Shown here: piece after piece, positions 8,130-16,110 of the stretch | Layout of the letters: every line of letters starts with the position of its first letter | How positions within the stretch are numbered: position 1 is the stretch's first letter | Source of the DNA: DATARH01 sp036268425 | Lineage (GTDB): Bacteria; Pseudomonadota; Alphaproteobacteria; ATCC43930; CGMCC-115725 | Reading direction: 5' to 3' | DNA: 64,000 nucleotides | Assembly (NCBI GenBank): GCA_036268425.1 | Contig: DATAUE010000016.1 | Location: 1 to 64,000 of the forward strand | Notes under the pieces: model-generated | The model's database searches: none | What the model was told of the DNA's origin: nothing | Seen by the model: the letters and a program-made list of their open reading frames with translations, nothing else | Translations under genes and position numbers: made by a program

Positions 8130-8184
8130 CTCTGTGCGTCTGCTTAACCACCGGGCTCTCGGTCCCTTAAGCAGGAGCACAGAG
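8130..8184 (+). promoter_or_regulatory. Long hairpin sequestering the RBS at 8186
   Basis: CTCTGTGCGTCTGCTTAA (8130-8147) pairs with 8167-8184 at 16 of 18 positions, and ACCG/CGGT inside the loop (8150-8153/8160-8163) can extend it. The 3' arm contains the AGGAG (8173-8177) that serves the ATG at 8186, so the folded mRNA would hide the ribosome site. A copy of CCCTTAAGCAGG from the 3' arm also occurs at 8034-8045, so an alternative partner or duplicated site exists upstream. Confidence 0.55.
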
Positions 8185-8185
8185 C

Positions 8186-8611
8186 ATGATGATCACCACG
8201 CCTGCACGCCAACGGCGACACCAGCCGATTAACCTCACCGGCGCTCGCCGGCGCGTCCTACGGGCCGCTGTGCCACCGCTGGTCAACGCCAGCGAGGCGC
8301 TGCACCTGATCATGGCTGACGGCGACGTGTTCCTGGTCGGCCGGCAGCGCTACCTCGTTGCACCGATCACGCAGGACATGCTCGACACGCTGATCCAAGC
8401 CTCGGCGATCGGCGAGGACGATGAGGCGGACGCGGATGACGAACCGAACGGCGATTTCGAATCAAGCCTCGGCACGGTCGGTGATCGTGAAAGCGACGGG
8501 CTCGACTTTGGCGAGGAGGACCGCTGCGACGACGAGCCAAGCTGCCAGCCGGCCGAGCTATTCCGAGGGGCCGGATCGCCTATCGTCATTGCGCGGAGGG
8601 CAGCAGCATGA
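8186..8611 (+). CDS. Unknown acidic-tailed protein
   Basis: The 141-residue product has a basic N-terminus (RQRRHQPINLTGARRRVLRAA), a short compact domain with DGDVFLVGRQRYLV, and a very acidic second half (GEDDEADADDEPNGD and more). AGGAG lies 8 bases before the ATG, inside the hairpin at 8130-8184. The next gene overlaps by ATGA, so the two form a unit. Family not recognised; the layout resembles small accessory proteins of mobile elements. Confidence 0.6.
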   Translation: MMITTPARQRRHQPINLTGARRRVLRAAVPPLVNASEALHLIMADGDVFLVGRQRYLVAPITQDMLDTLIQASAIGEDDEADADDEPNGDFESSLGTVGDRESDGLDFGEEDRCDDEPSCQPAELFRGAGSPIVIARRAAA

Positions 8612-8991
8612 GCGACGATCCATTCGCACTCGGCGGCCGGCCGCCGTCCGACGATGCAATCATCGTCGATCGCGAAGCCGAGGCGTTCCTGCCGTATCTC
8701 GACACGGAACCTGTCCTCGGGCCGATGGCGCGCGAACTGTTCGTGGTTGAGGAAGCGCAGGGCAACCTGGTAGGCGGCCCGCTGGGGCAGCCCGAAGCGT
8801 GGGCTGAACTCGCGGAGCGGTTTCGTGCGGTATTCCCGGCGGTTTGCAGCCTGCCGGCCGAAACTCTTGGGGGACTCATCTGGCGCCTCGGTCAGATCAA
8901 GACATCGATCGCGGACTGTGAAGTTCCGGAATATCTCATTTCGCTGGTTCAGGCGGCGCTCGACGACGCTCTGCGGCTGGCTAACAGGTAA
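8608..8991 (+). CDS. Unknown protein, 127 aa
   Basis: It starts in a 4-base overlap with the upstream gene and is therefore probably co-translated. The product has an acidic disordered start and a helical second half (FPAVCSLPAETLGGLIWRLGQIK). No signal peptide, membrane segment or known motif is visible. The unit ends at the hairpin array and terminator at 9033-9157. Confidence 0.55.
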   Translation: MSDDPFALGGRPPSDDAIIVDREAEAFLPYLDTEPVLGPMARELFVVEEAQGNLVGGPLGQPEAWAELAERFRAVFPAVCSLPAETLGGLIWRLGQIKTSIADCEVPEYLISLVQAALDDALRLANR

Positions 8992-9032
8992 ACCTCACGC
9001 AATCCCAAACCCGCATCGGCCGAGTAAAGCTG

Positions 9033-9119
9033 CCAACTGGCATCGGTTGCCAGTTGGTAGAAAAGCGTCTCGGCAGAGACGGAATAAGCACCGCCATACT
9101 GGCGGTTTCCGCCAGTATG
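9033..9119. repeat. Array of three perfect hairpins
   Basis: Three successive perfect inverted repeats lie within 87 bases: CCAACTGGCA/TGCCAGTTGG (9033-9057, loop 5), CGTCTC/GAGACG (9066-9081, loop 4) and CATACTGGCGG/CCGCCAGTATG (9095-9119, loop 3). They are followed at once by the terminator at 9128-9157. The arms are unrelated in sequence, so this is not one repeat copied three times. None of the three has a T-run. Confidence 0.8.
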
Positions 9120-9127
9120 AACCTGCG

Positions 9128-9157
9128 CCCCGCTCGGCTTCGGCTGGGCGGGGTTTT
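9128..9157 (+). terminator. Rho-independent terminator
   Basis: CCCCGC (9128-9133) pairs with GCGGGG (9148-9153) around a GC-rich loop and is followed by TTTT (9154-9157). It would end the plus-strand transcript of the two genes finishing at 8991. Confidence 0.7.
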
Positions 9158-9172
9158 GCGTCCGGCGCCGAG

Positions 9173-9331
9173 CTATAGCTTCCCGCCGATAGTGGTGAAC
9201 ACCTTACTGAGGTTGGTCCCGACTAACGAAAAAGCGGTAATCGCCGCTACCGCAATCAGCGCAGCGATCAAGCCGTATTCGATTGCTGTCGCACCATCTT
9301 CTTTGCGGAAAATCTTAATAAGAGCGGTCAT
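9173..9331 (-). CDS. Flp/Fap family type IVb pilin
   Basis: The 52-residue product begins MTALIKIFRKEDGATAIEYG and continues into a single hydrophobic helix (LIAALIAVAAITAFSLVG) and a short polar tail. The G-ATAIEYGLIAALIAV block is the signature of Flp/Fap pilins; prepilin peptidase would cut after the Gly of the DGATAIEYG region. Pilin is exported by a Tad/Cpa machine, which is not in this window. AGGTGGAAG precedes the ATG. A CtrA-type box lies 51 bases upstream (9382-9396), as for pilA in Caulobacter. The orphan position suggests a dispersed extra pilin gene. Confidence 0.9.
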   Translation of the reverse strand: MTALIKIFRKEDGATAIEYGLIAALIAVAAITAFSLVGTNLSKVFTTIGGKL

Positions 9332-9381
9332 AAACTTCCACCTGGGCTGCTGTGTCAGCTATCACTCTGGCCTGCGTTCCT

Positions 9382-9396
9382 TTAACGATTCGTTAA
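9382..9396. promoter_or_regulatory. CtrA-type box with embedded GANTC
   Basis: TTAACGATTCGTTAA is a perfect match to TTAA-N7-TTAA, the full CtrA recognition motif of Alphaproteobacteria, and a 7-base-arm palindrome. Its centre is GATTC, a GANTC site methylated by CcrM in this class. It lies 51 bases before the Flp pilin start, a position fitting an activator. Function is inferred from family knowledge. Confidence 0.7.
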
Positions 9397-9603
9397 CCAT
9401 ACTTCGGGGACTGAGAGGGGAAACCGGCGCAAGTTGCGCCAGTTTATGCTCGCGCAGCCGAGCTGCGATGGCTGCGGTCGGGCTGGGTTTTTGCTACTCG
9501 CTTGCTACCAAACTGTTCGGGATCGAGCCAGTGTGGACGAGACAGAACGGGATAGCGCCTCGAAGAAAGCCAACAAAACAGCCACAAATCACACCAGCGG
9601 GCA

Positions 9604-9750
9604 TTAGCCGGGACCGACGCCGCATTTCATCACGAAATAGCTCGGCCGGTTCCAGTTCGACGAAGCCCCGACCATCGCGATGGTCTGAACGCGCTCCAGG
9701 ATCGCCCGGATCTGGGCGTCGGAATAAGGGATCGGGTCAAGCTGGCTCAT
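9604..9750 (-). pseudogene. Truncated CoA-binding (YccU-like) protein gene
   Basis: The 48-codon frame starts MSQLDPIPYSDAQIRAIL and reaches IAMVGASSNWNRPSYFVMK, the glycine-rich nucleotide-binding start of CoA-binding Rossmann proteins (usually about 140 residues). After Lys42 the sequence departs (CGVGPG) and stops at once. The remainder of the fold is missing, and the sequence to the left shows no continuation in any frame I examined. This looks like a chromosomal gene cut by an insertion or deletion. The junction is close to base 9620. Confidence 0.7.
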
Positions 9751-9817
9751 GGCACACCGCAACTCGGCAAATTCACAATGCAGCCATCCTAGGACAGTCG
9801 CGGTACGGATTGCGCGC

Positions 9818-10738
9818 TTAGCTCACCAGCGGCTTCACGTCGCGCATAAAGCATTCCATCGAGTCGAGAAGCTGCTGCAGGTTGTTGCACCCGTGGAAAT
9901 TGATCTGGAACGCCTCCAAACCGGCTTCTTCGCGGTAGCGCAGCAAATCCTCAGCGACCTGTTTTGGTGTGCCGTGGCCGGCCGCGCGCCTGCCGTCGGC
10001 CGCCGGTTTGCTACCGGTGATGTCGCTGAACACGACGCGAAAGCTCATGCGGGTTTCCGGCGGCGACGGGCGTCCGACTTGCTCACTGGCCTGCCGCAGG
10101 AAATCCCGGCGCGCGATCAAATCCGGCAACGGCGTCGGCGTCGGCTGCCATACCGAAGCCAAATTTACGGCACGGCGCAAGGCGGCGTCGCTGAGGCCAC
10201 CCACCCAGAAGGGCGGCCCCGGCTGCTGCACCGGCTTGGGGCTGATAAACATTTCGGAAAACGCAAAGAACCGGCCGGCAAAGGAAACTTTTCCCGGCGC
10301 CCAGCAGGTCTGCCAAAGGCGCAAATATTCGTCGGTACGCGCACCGCGTTCGCGAAACGGCACGCCGAGCGCAGCAAACTCGGCCTCGTTCCACCCGACG
10401 CCGACCCCGGCAATCAGCCGCCCGCCCGACATCCGGTCGAGCGTCGCCAGCGCCTTTGCCGTGGCGACCGGGTTGCGATACGGCACGATCAGCACCGACA
10501 CGCCGAATTTGATGCGGCTGGTGTGGGCCGCAACATAGGCAAGCGACACCATCGGGTCAAAGCAGTTGGTCCACGGCGCCGAGCGCGCCGACTCGTCGAC
10601 GATGATGTGGTCGTTGACGAAAATCGCATCGAAATCCAGTTCCTCGGCTTTCTGGGCCGAGGCGATGATGGCTTCCGGCGAGGCCTCGAACCCCAGGTAA
10701 TCGGTGTTGGGGCAACGGCATGAAAACCGGACGGTCAT
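9818..10738 (-). CDS. LLM-class flavin-dependent oxidoreductase
   Basis: The 306-residue protein is a luciferase-like TIM-barrel monooxygenase of the F420/FMN-dependent group. Visible hallmarks are FDAIFVNDHIIV, VSLAYVAAHTSRIKFGVSVL, RNPVATAKALATLDRMSGGRLIAGVGVGWNEAEF and a closing substrate-pocket helix. Starting at 10738 gives a GGGAGGG ribosome site; an upstream in-frame ATG at 10786 has none. It is followed on the same strand by an aldo/keto reductase upstream and fits a catabolic cluster. Substrate unknown; such enzymes oxygenate or oxidise small organics. Confidence 0.85.
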   Translation of the reverse strand: MTVRFSCRCPNTDYLGFEASPEAIIASAQKAEELDFDAIFVNDHIIVDESARSAPWTNCFDPMVSLAYVAAHTSRIKFGVSVLIVPYRNPVATAKALATLDRMSGGRLIAGVGVGWNEAEFAALGVPFRERGARTDEYLRLWQTCWAPGKVSFAGRFFAFSEMFISPKPVQQPGPPFWVGGLSDAALRRAVNLASVWQPTPTPLPDLIARRDFLRQASEQVGRPSPPETRMSFRVVFSDITGSKPAADGRRAAGHGTPKQVAEDLLRYREEAGLEAFQINFHGCNNLQQLLDSMECFMRDVKPLVS

Positions 10739-10820
10739 GGCTCCCTCCCGATTGCAGCCGCGGGCGGCTAAGTTCTGCGCCGACAATAGGCTTCGCGGCA
10801 GCGGCGACGAGGGGATTTAA

Positions 10821-11801
10821 TCACACGAAGCCGACCACCGCATGCGGCACATAAGGTTCTTCGAGCGACGCGATTTCCTCCGGTGACAGCTTCACGGTGA
10901 GCGAGGCGAGCGCGTCGTCGAGGTGCTGCAACTTGGTGGCACCGACGATCGGGGCGGTGATGACCGGCTTGGCCAGCAGCCAGGCCAGCGCAATCTGAGC
11001 GCGCGGGATGCCGCGTACTGCCGCGACCTGCGCGACCCGTTCGACGACCTTGCGGTCGGCCTCCTCGGTCTTCGCAAACATGCGGCCAAAGGCTTCGTCG
11101 GTCTCGGTGCGGATGCTCTTGTAGTCCCAGTCGCGGGTCAGCTTGCCGCGCGCCTGCGGGCTCCAGGGGATGACAGCGATGCCCTCGGCCGCACAGAGCG
11201 GCAGCATCTCGCGCTCTTCCTCGCGGTACAGCAGGTTGACGAGGTTCTGCATGCTGACAAACCGGGTCCAGCCATGCTTCTCGGCTACCGCCAGCGCCTT
11301 GCCGAATTGCCACGCATGCATTGATGAGGCGCCGATATACCGGGCCTTGCCGGCCTTCACGACATCGTGCAGCGCCTCCATTGTCTCTTCGATCGGCGTG
11401 TCGTGGTCATAGCGGTGGATCTGGTACAAATCGACGTAATCCATGCCGAGCCGGGTCAGGCTGGCATCGATCTCGGCAAAGATCGCCTTGCGCGACAGGC
11501 CAGCACCGTTCGGGCCGGGGCGCATGCGGTTATAGACCTTGGTGGCGATCACCACCTCGTCGCGCCGGGCGAAATCGCGGATCGCGCGACCGAGAACCTC
11601 CTCACTCTTGCCGACCGAATAGCGGTTGGCGGTATCAAAGAAGTTGATGCCGGCCTCGAGCGCCCGCTTGATGAACGGGCGGCTTTCCTCCTCGCCGAGC
11701 GACCATTGATGAAAACCGCTATTGCCGCCGCCATAGCTCATGCAACCGAGGCAGAGGCGCGACACATCGAGGCCGGTGCGGCCGAGTTTTATGTATTCCA
11801 T
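10821..11801 (-). CDS. Aldo/keto reductase
   Basis: The 326-residue NADPH-dependent (beta/alpha)8 reductase starts MEYIKLGRTGLDVSRLCLGCM. The catalytic tetrad is present: Asp56 and Tyr61 (FFDTANRYS), Lys88 (IATKVY) and His129 (YQIHR). The C-terminal region has the cofactor-binding GATKLQHLDDAL pattern. GGGAG precedes the ATG. It belongs to the group of AKRs often annotated as general aldehyde/ketone reductases; the neighbouring SDR and aldehyde dehydrogenases suggest carbonyl metabolism. Confidence 0.9.
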   Translation of the reverse strand: MEYIKLGRTGLDVSRLCLGCMSYGGGNSGFHQWSLGEEESRPFIKRALEAGINFFDTANRYSVGKSEEVLGRAIRDFARRDEVVIATKVYNRMRPGPNGAGLSRKAIFAEIDASLTRLGMDYVDLYQIHRYDHDTPIEETMEALHDVVKAGKARYIGASSMHAWQFGKALAVAEKHGWTRFVSMQNLVNLLYREEEREMLPLCAAEGIAVIPWSPQARGKLTRDWDYKSIRTETDEAFGRMFAKTEEADRKVVERVAQVAAVRGIPRAQIALAWLLAKPVITAPIVGATKLQHLDDALASLTVKLSPEEIASLEEPYVPHAVVGFV

Positions 11802-11818
11802 GTTAATCTCCCAACGCC

Positions 11819-11899
11819 GTAGAGCGGAAAAGCGCGAGCGCCTTCCGCCGATTTATCGTGTTCCCGGATGGCGAATGACGCTGCGCTCATCCGCCGTAC
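11819..11899. repeat. Composite intergenic palindromic repeat, copy 1
   Basis: An 81-base unit opens GTAGAGCGG and closes CCGCCGTAC. It contains two hairpins: GCGGAA/TTCCGC at 11824-11848 and CGGATG/CATCCG at 11865-11893. It is a diverged direct copy of the unit at 11913-11988. The structure is REP/BIME-like. Confidence 0.75.
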
Positions 11900-11912
11900 G
11901 ATTTCTTCAGCG

Positions 11913-11988
11913 GTAGGGCGGAAAAGCGTCAGCGCATTCCGCCATGATCGCGTCAAGGTGGCGATGACGCTGCGCTCACACGCCCTAC
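11913..11988. repeat. Composite intergenic palindromic repeat, copy 2
   Basis: A 76-base unit has terminal inverted repeats GTAGGGCG and CGCCCTAC and an inner hairpin GGCGGAA/TTCCGCC. It shares GCGGAAAAGCG and GACGCTGCGCTCA with copy 1. It ends 3 bases before the stop of the SDR gene on the minus strand and could also act as a terminator there. Confidence 0.75.
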
Positions 11989-11991
11989 TCC

Positions 11992-12864
11992 CTAGCCCTG
12001 TCGGAAGGGCCTGTCGGATTTCAGAAAGGCGGCGAACTCGTCAGCGTAATCGGGGTGCCAGCGCGAGAGGGCCGGCCGGTTGCGGATGATGTCTTCCGCA
12101 GCCCATTGGATGCGGCGGTTGTCGATATCGCGAGTCACGTCGTTGTCGGGGCAGATGATGTAGAAATCCCCCTCGCCCAGCCCGGCCAACAGGAAATCGA
12201 CGACCTGATCCGGCGTCCACGATCCCGGCGGCTTTTCGGTGCGCCCGCGCGCGGTCATCCCGGTAAAGGTTGAGCCCGGCACCAGCAAATGCGCGCTGAC
12301 TCGGCAGCCCGCGACGTTCCGCAACGAATGCGCCAAGCCCTCGGTCAGCACCTTCACGCCAGCCTTGGTGATATTATAGGCGGTGTCACCTGGCGGGCAC
12401 GTAATCCCCTGCTTCGAGCCGGTATTGATGATTGCAGCGGGCTTACCCTGGTCGATTATCGCCTGGGTGAAGGCATGCACGCCGTTGACGACGCCCCACA
12501 GATTGACGCTAAGCACGCGCTGCCAACGCTCGTAATGGTCGAACGGACCGCCGCCGGATGATGTGCCGGCATTGTTCATCAGCACCGCGACATCGCCGAA
12601 CGCGGCAAACGCGCGGTCCTTCAATCGCTGCACGTCATCCATATTCGAGACATCGGTCGCGACGGCGAGTACGTCGGCGCCACCATTCCTGGCGACGCTG
12701 GCGACTTCAGCCGCCGCCTTATCGACCGCCTCTTGTCGCAGATCGGCAAGGCACACCCGCATGCCCAGCGCCGCGTAACGCTTGCCCGCGGCAAGCCCGA
12801 TGCCGCTGGCCCCGCCGGTAATTACGGCGCCGCGGCCTTCGGTCAGTGCCGGATGCTGAGGCAT
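11992..12864 (-). CDS. Short-chain dehydrogenase/reductase
   Basis: The 290-residue classical-type SDR has TGGASGIG (residues 16-23) for NAD(P) binding, NNAG (97-100), catalytic Ser150 and the Y163-x-x-x-K167 pair (YNITK). The C-terminal 60 residues (NRRIQWAAEDIIRNRP...) extend beyond the core fold. The start at 12864 has AAAGGAGAA. The gene is co-directional with an aldehyde dehydrogenase 45 bases upstream (12910-14415), so an alcohol-to-acid pair is plausible. Substrate unknown. Confidence 0.9.
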   Translation of the reverse strand: MPQHPALTEGRGAVITGGASGIGLAAGKRYAALGMRVCLADLRQEAVDKAAAEVASVARNGGADVLAVATDVSNMDDVQRLKDRAFAAFGDVAVLMNNAGTSSGGGPFDHYERWQRVLSVNLWGVVNGVHAFTQAIIDQGKPAAIINTGSKQGITCPPGDTAYNITKAGVKVLTEGLAHSLRNVAGCRVSAHLLVPGSTFTGMTARGRTEKPPGSWTPDQVVDFLLAGLGEGDFYIICPDNDVTRDIDNRRIQWAAEDIIRNRPALSRWHPDYADEFAAFLKSDRPFRQG

Positions 12865-12909
12865 GAAGTTCTCCTTTCGATCATCAAAGCGGCAGCGGCC
12901 CCTCACCGA

Positions 12910-14415
12910 CTATTGCCGGCGCGGCGTGTTCAAATTCACCGTTACGTTTTTGCGCTGGGTGAAGCTGTCGAGCATGCCTTCGAGTGAAAATTCGCGGCCG
13001 ATGCCACTCTGCTTATAGCCGCCGTAGGAATGGCCGGGGGCTTGGCCGAGACCCTGGTTCACCTGCACCCAGCCGCTTTCGATCGCATGCGCGGTGCGCA
13101 GGCCGCTGCCGATATCGTGGGTCCAGACATAAGCGGCAAGGCCGTAATGGCTGTCATTGGCCATGCGGATCGCGTCTTCCTCATTACGCCAAGGAATCGC
13201 CACGAGCACCGGCCCGAAAATCTCTTCGCGCGCCAGCCGCCAGTCATTGGAAGTATCGGCAAACACAGTCGGCACCGCGAAATAGCCTTCGCTCAGCGGC
13301 CCCTCTTTGGGCGGCAGCCCGCCGAACACCAGGCGCGCGTCCGCCCGCTTCAGCCCGTCCTCGACATAACCGCAGACCTTGGTGAACTGCTTGTTGTTGA
13401 TGATCGCGCCGATATCGGTCGTCTCGTCGAGCGGATCGCCGAGTTTCATCGCCTGCGTCCTGGCCTTCAGCTTGTCGAGGAAGCTGTCGAAGATGTCGGC
13501 GTGAAGGAACAGGCGCGAGCCGGCGGTGCAGGACTGGCTCTGCCGCGTAAAGCGCATCCCGGCGATGACGCCGTCGACCACCCAATCTTCATCGGCGTCC
13601 GGATAAACCACCGACGGGCTTTTGCCGCCCAACTCCAGCGACACCGGTACGATGCGCTCGGCGGCCGCCCGCATGATGATCTTGCCGACCTCGGTTGAGC
13701 CGGTGAACGACAATTTCATCACACGCGGGTGCCGCGCCAAGGGGCCGCCGCATTCCTCGCCGGTGCCGGTCAACACGTTGAGGACGCCCGGCGGCAGGAA
13801 TTCCTGGCACATCTCCGCCATCAGCAGCACGCCGAGCGGCGCATCCTCGGCGGTTTTCAACACCAGCGTGTTGCCGGCGCACAAGGCCGGCGCGATCTTC
13901 AACGCGCCGAGCAGCACCGGTGCGTTCCACGGGATGATGGCGCCAACGACGCCGAGCGGCTCGCGCCGGGTATAGCTCAGCACATGCTCGCCGAGCGGGA
14001 TGGTTTCGCCTTTCAACTCGCCGGCAAGGCCGCCGAAATAACGGAAGATGTCAGCGCTGAGGCGGGCCTCGCCGCGCGCCTGAGTACGGATCGCGTTGCC
14101 GGTTTCGAGCGCGATCGTCTGCGCCATCTCCTCGACACGCGCTTCCATCGCCTCGGCGATGCGCAACAGCAGGCGGCCGCGGTCGCGCGGCGCGACCTTG
14201 CTCCATGCCGGGAAGGCGCGCGCGGCGGCCTCGACCGCACCGTTGACGTCGGCTTCGTCGCCGCGCGGAATTTCGGCGATCGGCTGTCGTTTAGCGGGAT
14301 TTTCGACGAGCAGCGTCGCACCCGACAGGCTGTCGACCCAGCTTCCGTCTATGAGCATTCGGGCGTGGCGCAGGTCGCTGCGGGCTTGCGGACGACGGTC
14401 TTCGGCCAGGGACAT
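12910..14415 (-). CDS. Aldehyde dehydrogenase family protein (1 of 4)
   Basis: The 501-residue NAD(P)+-dependent ALDH shows the IIPWNAP motif with Asn164, FTGSTEVG, general base Glu261 in LELGGKSP and nucleophile Cys296 in SQSCTAGSR. Start 14415 (MSLAEDRRPQ) has an AAAGGCGA ribosome site; an open frame continues far upstream but only as antisense of the next gene. Divergent from the second ALDH, with a 138-base shared promoter region. It oxidises an unidentified aldehyde to the acid. Confidence 0.9.
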   Translation of the reverse strand: MSLAEDRRPQARSDLRHARMLIDGSWVDSLSGATLLVENPAKRQPIAEIPRGDEADVNGAVEAAARAFPAWSKVAPRDRGRLLLRIAEAMEARVEEMAQTIALETGNAIRTQARGEARLSADIFRYFGGLAGELKGETIPLGEHVLSYTRREPLGVVGAIIPWNAPVLLGALKIAPALCAGNTLVLKTAEDAPLGVLLMAEMCQEFLPPGVLNVLTGTGEECGGPLARHPRVMKLSFTGSTEVGKIIMRAAAERIVPVSLELGGKSPSVVYPDADEDWVVDGVIAGMRFTRQSQSCTAGSRLFLHADIFDSFLDKLKARTQAMKLGDPLDETTDIGAIINNKQFTKVCGYVEDGLKRADARLVFGGLPPKEGPLSEGYFAVPTVFADTSNDWRLAREEIFGPVLVAIPWRNEEDAIRMANDSHYGLAAYVWTHDIGSGLRTAHAIESGWVQVNQGLGQAPGHSYGGYKQSGIGREFSLEGMLDSFTQRKNVTVNLNTPRRQ

Positions 14416-14463
14416 TGGGTCGCCTTTCGTTATGCGATGAACACGCGGGGGATATGGCGCGGC

Positions 14464-14489
14464 GTCGCTATATGTGTTTGGATACAGCG
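14464..14489. promoter_or_regulatory. Imperfect inverted repeat in divergent promoter
   Basis: TCGCT (14464-14468) and AGCGA (14485-14489) frame TAT/ATA half-symmetry over 26 bases between two divergent aldehyde dehydrogenase genes. It could be an operator serving both; the support is symmetry and position only. Confidence 0.3.
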
Positions 14490-14553
14490 ATACTGGCGCG
14501 GCTTTCGTCCCCTGACAAGCACGGCCCGCCAAGCCCCCAGGGAGGACAACAAC

Positions 14554-16050
14554 ATGGATACGATCGAACTCGATCCGAGATTGCGGCATTCGGCCGGTTT
14601 CCTCGGGCGCACCCCAAAGATGCTGATCGACGGCAAGATGGTCGGCGCCGTTTCCGGCAAGACCTTCGAGGTCGTCAATCCGGCAACCAGCGCGGTCATC
14701 GCGCACGTGCCGGAAGGCGACAAGGCGGATGTCGATCTCGCGGTCAAGGCGGCGCGGCGCGCTTTCGATGACGGCGTGTGGGCCAAAATCGGCGCGTCGG
14801 GACGCAGCAAGATGCTGTGGAAGCTCGCCGATCTGATCGAGCGCGACCTCGAGGAACTGGCCGAACTGGAATCGATCGACAACGGCAAGCCGTATGCCGT
14901 GGCGCGCGTCGCCGATCTGCCGCTGGCGGTTGACATGTTCCGCTATATGGGCGGCTGGGCGACCAAGATCACCGGCACGACGATCCCGTGGTCGTTGCCG
15001 GGGCAGTTCCTGTCCTACACGGTCAAGGAGCCGGTCGGCGTCGTCGGCCAGATCATCCCGTGGAATTTCCCGCTCTTGATGGCCGCGTGGAAGATTGCGC
15101 CGGCTTTGGCTGCGGGCTGCACCGTGGTGCTGAAAGCAGCCGAGCAGACGCCGATGACCGCGTTGCGGCTCGGCGAGTTGATTCATGAGGCGGGTTTCCC
15201 CGCCGGCGTCGTCAACATCCTGACCGGGTTCGGCGAGACCGCCGGGGCGGCGCTCGCGGCGCATCCGGATGTCGACAAGGTCGCATTCACCGGTTCGACC
15301 GAGGTCGGCAAGCTGATCGTCAAGGCAGCCGCCGGCAATCTGAAGAAGGTGTCGCTCGAACTCGGCGGGAAATCGCCGGCGATCATCCTGCCCGATGCAG
15401 ACATAGACGCAGCGATCGCCGGCGCGGCCAACGCGATCTTTTTCAACCACGGCCAGTGCTGCTGCGCCGGTTCGCGGCTGTTCGCGCATAAGAGCGTGTA
15501 CGACAAGGTCGTCGCCGGGGTTGCCGACATTGCCGGCAAGATCAAGGTCGGGCCGGGTCTCGATCCCGCGACCGAGATGGGGCCGCTGGTGTCGGACGAA
15601 CAGTTCTCGCGCGTCACGAGCTACATCAAGGACGGGCGCGATTCCGGCGCCAAGGTCGCGGTCGGCGGCGAGCGGGTCGGCAACCTCGGCTATTTTGTCG
15701 CGCCGACCGTGTTCGAGAACACCAAGCCCGACATGAAGATCATCACCGAGGAGATCTTCGGCCCGGTGGTGTGCGCCCAGCCGTTCGACGACGACGATCT
15801 CGACCGCATCGCCAAGCAAGCCAACGACACGATCTATGGCCTCGCGGCCAGCGTGTGGACACGCAACGGCGGTACCGCCCACAAGCTCGCCGCGCGCATC
15901 CGCTCCGGCACGGTGTGGATCAACTGCCACAACGTATTCGACGCATCGCTGCCGTTTGGCGGCTACAAGCAATCGGGCTGGGGTCGCGAGATGGGCGAAG
16001 AGGTGATCCACAACTACACCGAGATCAAGGCCGTGACCGCCGCGCTGTAG
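14554..16050 (+). CDS. Aldehyde dehydrogenase family protein (2 of 4)
   Basis: The 498-residue protein has the features of betaine/phenylacetaldehyde-type ALDHs: Asn171 in IIPWNFP, Lys194, Glu269 in LELGGKSP and Cys303 in GQCCCAGSR. The closing PFGGYKQSGWGREMG is typical of tetrameric class 1/2 enzymes. GGGAGGACAACAAC precedes the ATG. It is followed by the third ALDH on the same strand after 146 bases. Substrate not assignable from sequence. Confidence 0.9.
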   Translation: MDTIELDPRLRHSAGFLGRTPKMLIDGKMVGAVSGKTFEVVNPATSAVIAHVPEGDKADVDLAVKAARRAFDDGVWAKIGASGRSKMLWKLADLIERDLEELAELESIDNGKPYAVARVADLPLAVDMFRYMGGWATKITGTTIPWSLPGQFLSYTVKEPVGVVGQIIPWNFPLLMAAWKIAPALAAGCTVVLKAAEQTPMTALRLGELIHEAGFPAGVVNILTGFGETAGAALAAHPDVDKVAFTGSTEVGKLIVKAAAGNLKKVSLELGGKSPAIILPDADIDAAIAGAANAIFFNHGQCCCAGSRLFAHKSVYDKVVAGVADIAGKIKVGPGLDPATEMGPLVSDEQFSRVTSYIKDGRDSGAKVAVGGERVGNLGYFVAPTVFENTKPDMKIITEEIFGPVVCAQPFDDDDLDRIAKQANDTIYGLAASVWTRNGGTAHKLAARIRSGTVWINCHNVFDASLPFGGYKQSGWGREMGEEVIHNYTEIKAVTAAL

Positions 16051-16110
16051 CCGCCTGACATGCCGCCTCTGCGAGCGATTGAGCTGTTAGGGGACGTATG
16101 GTTTGACCTT

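Noticed and set aside
9426..9492. Terminator or attachment site (GGCGCAA-G-TTGCGCC, CGCAGCC/GGCTGCG, then TTTTT)
   Set aside because: The T-run is 12 bases from the stem and no tRNA or repeated core was found; too weak to assign.
14416..16011. Antisense frame giving a 1033-residue protein together with the ALDH at 12910
   Set aside because: Only the part from 14415 downward matches a family; the rest mirrors the opposite-strand ALDH, which has its own RBS and motifs.
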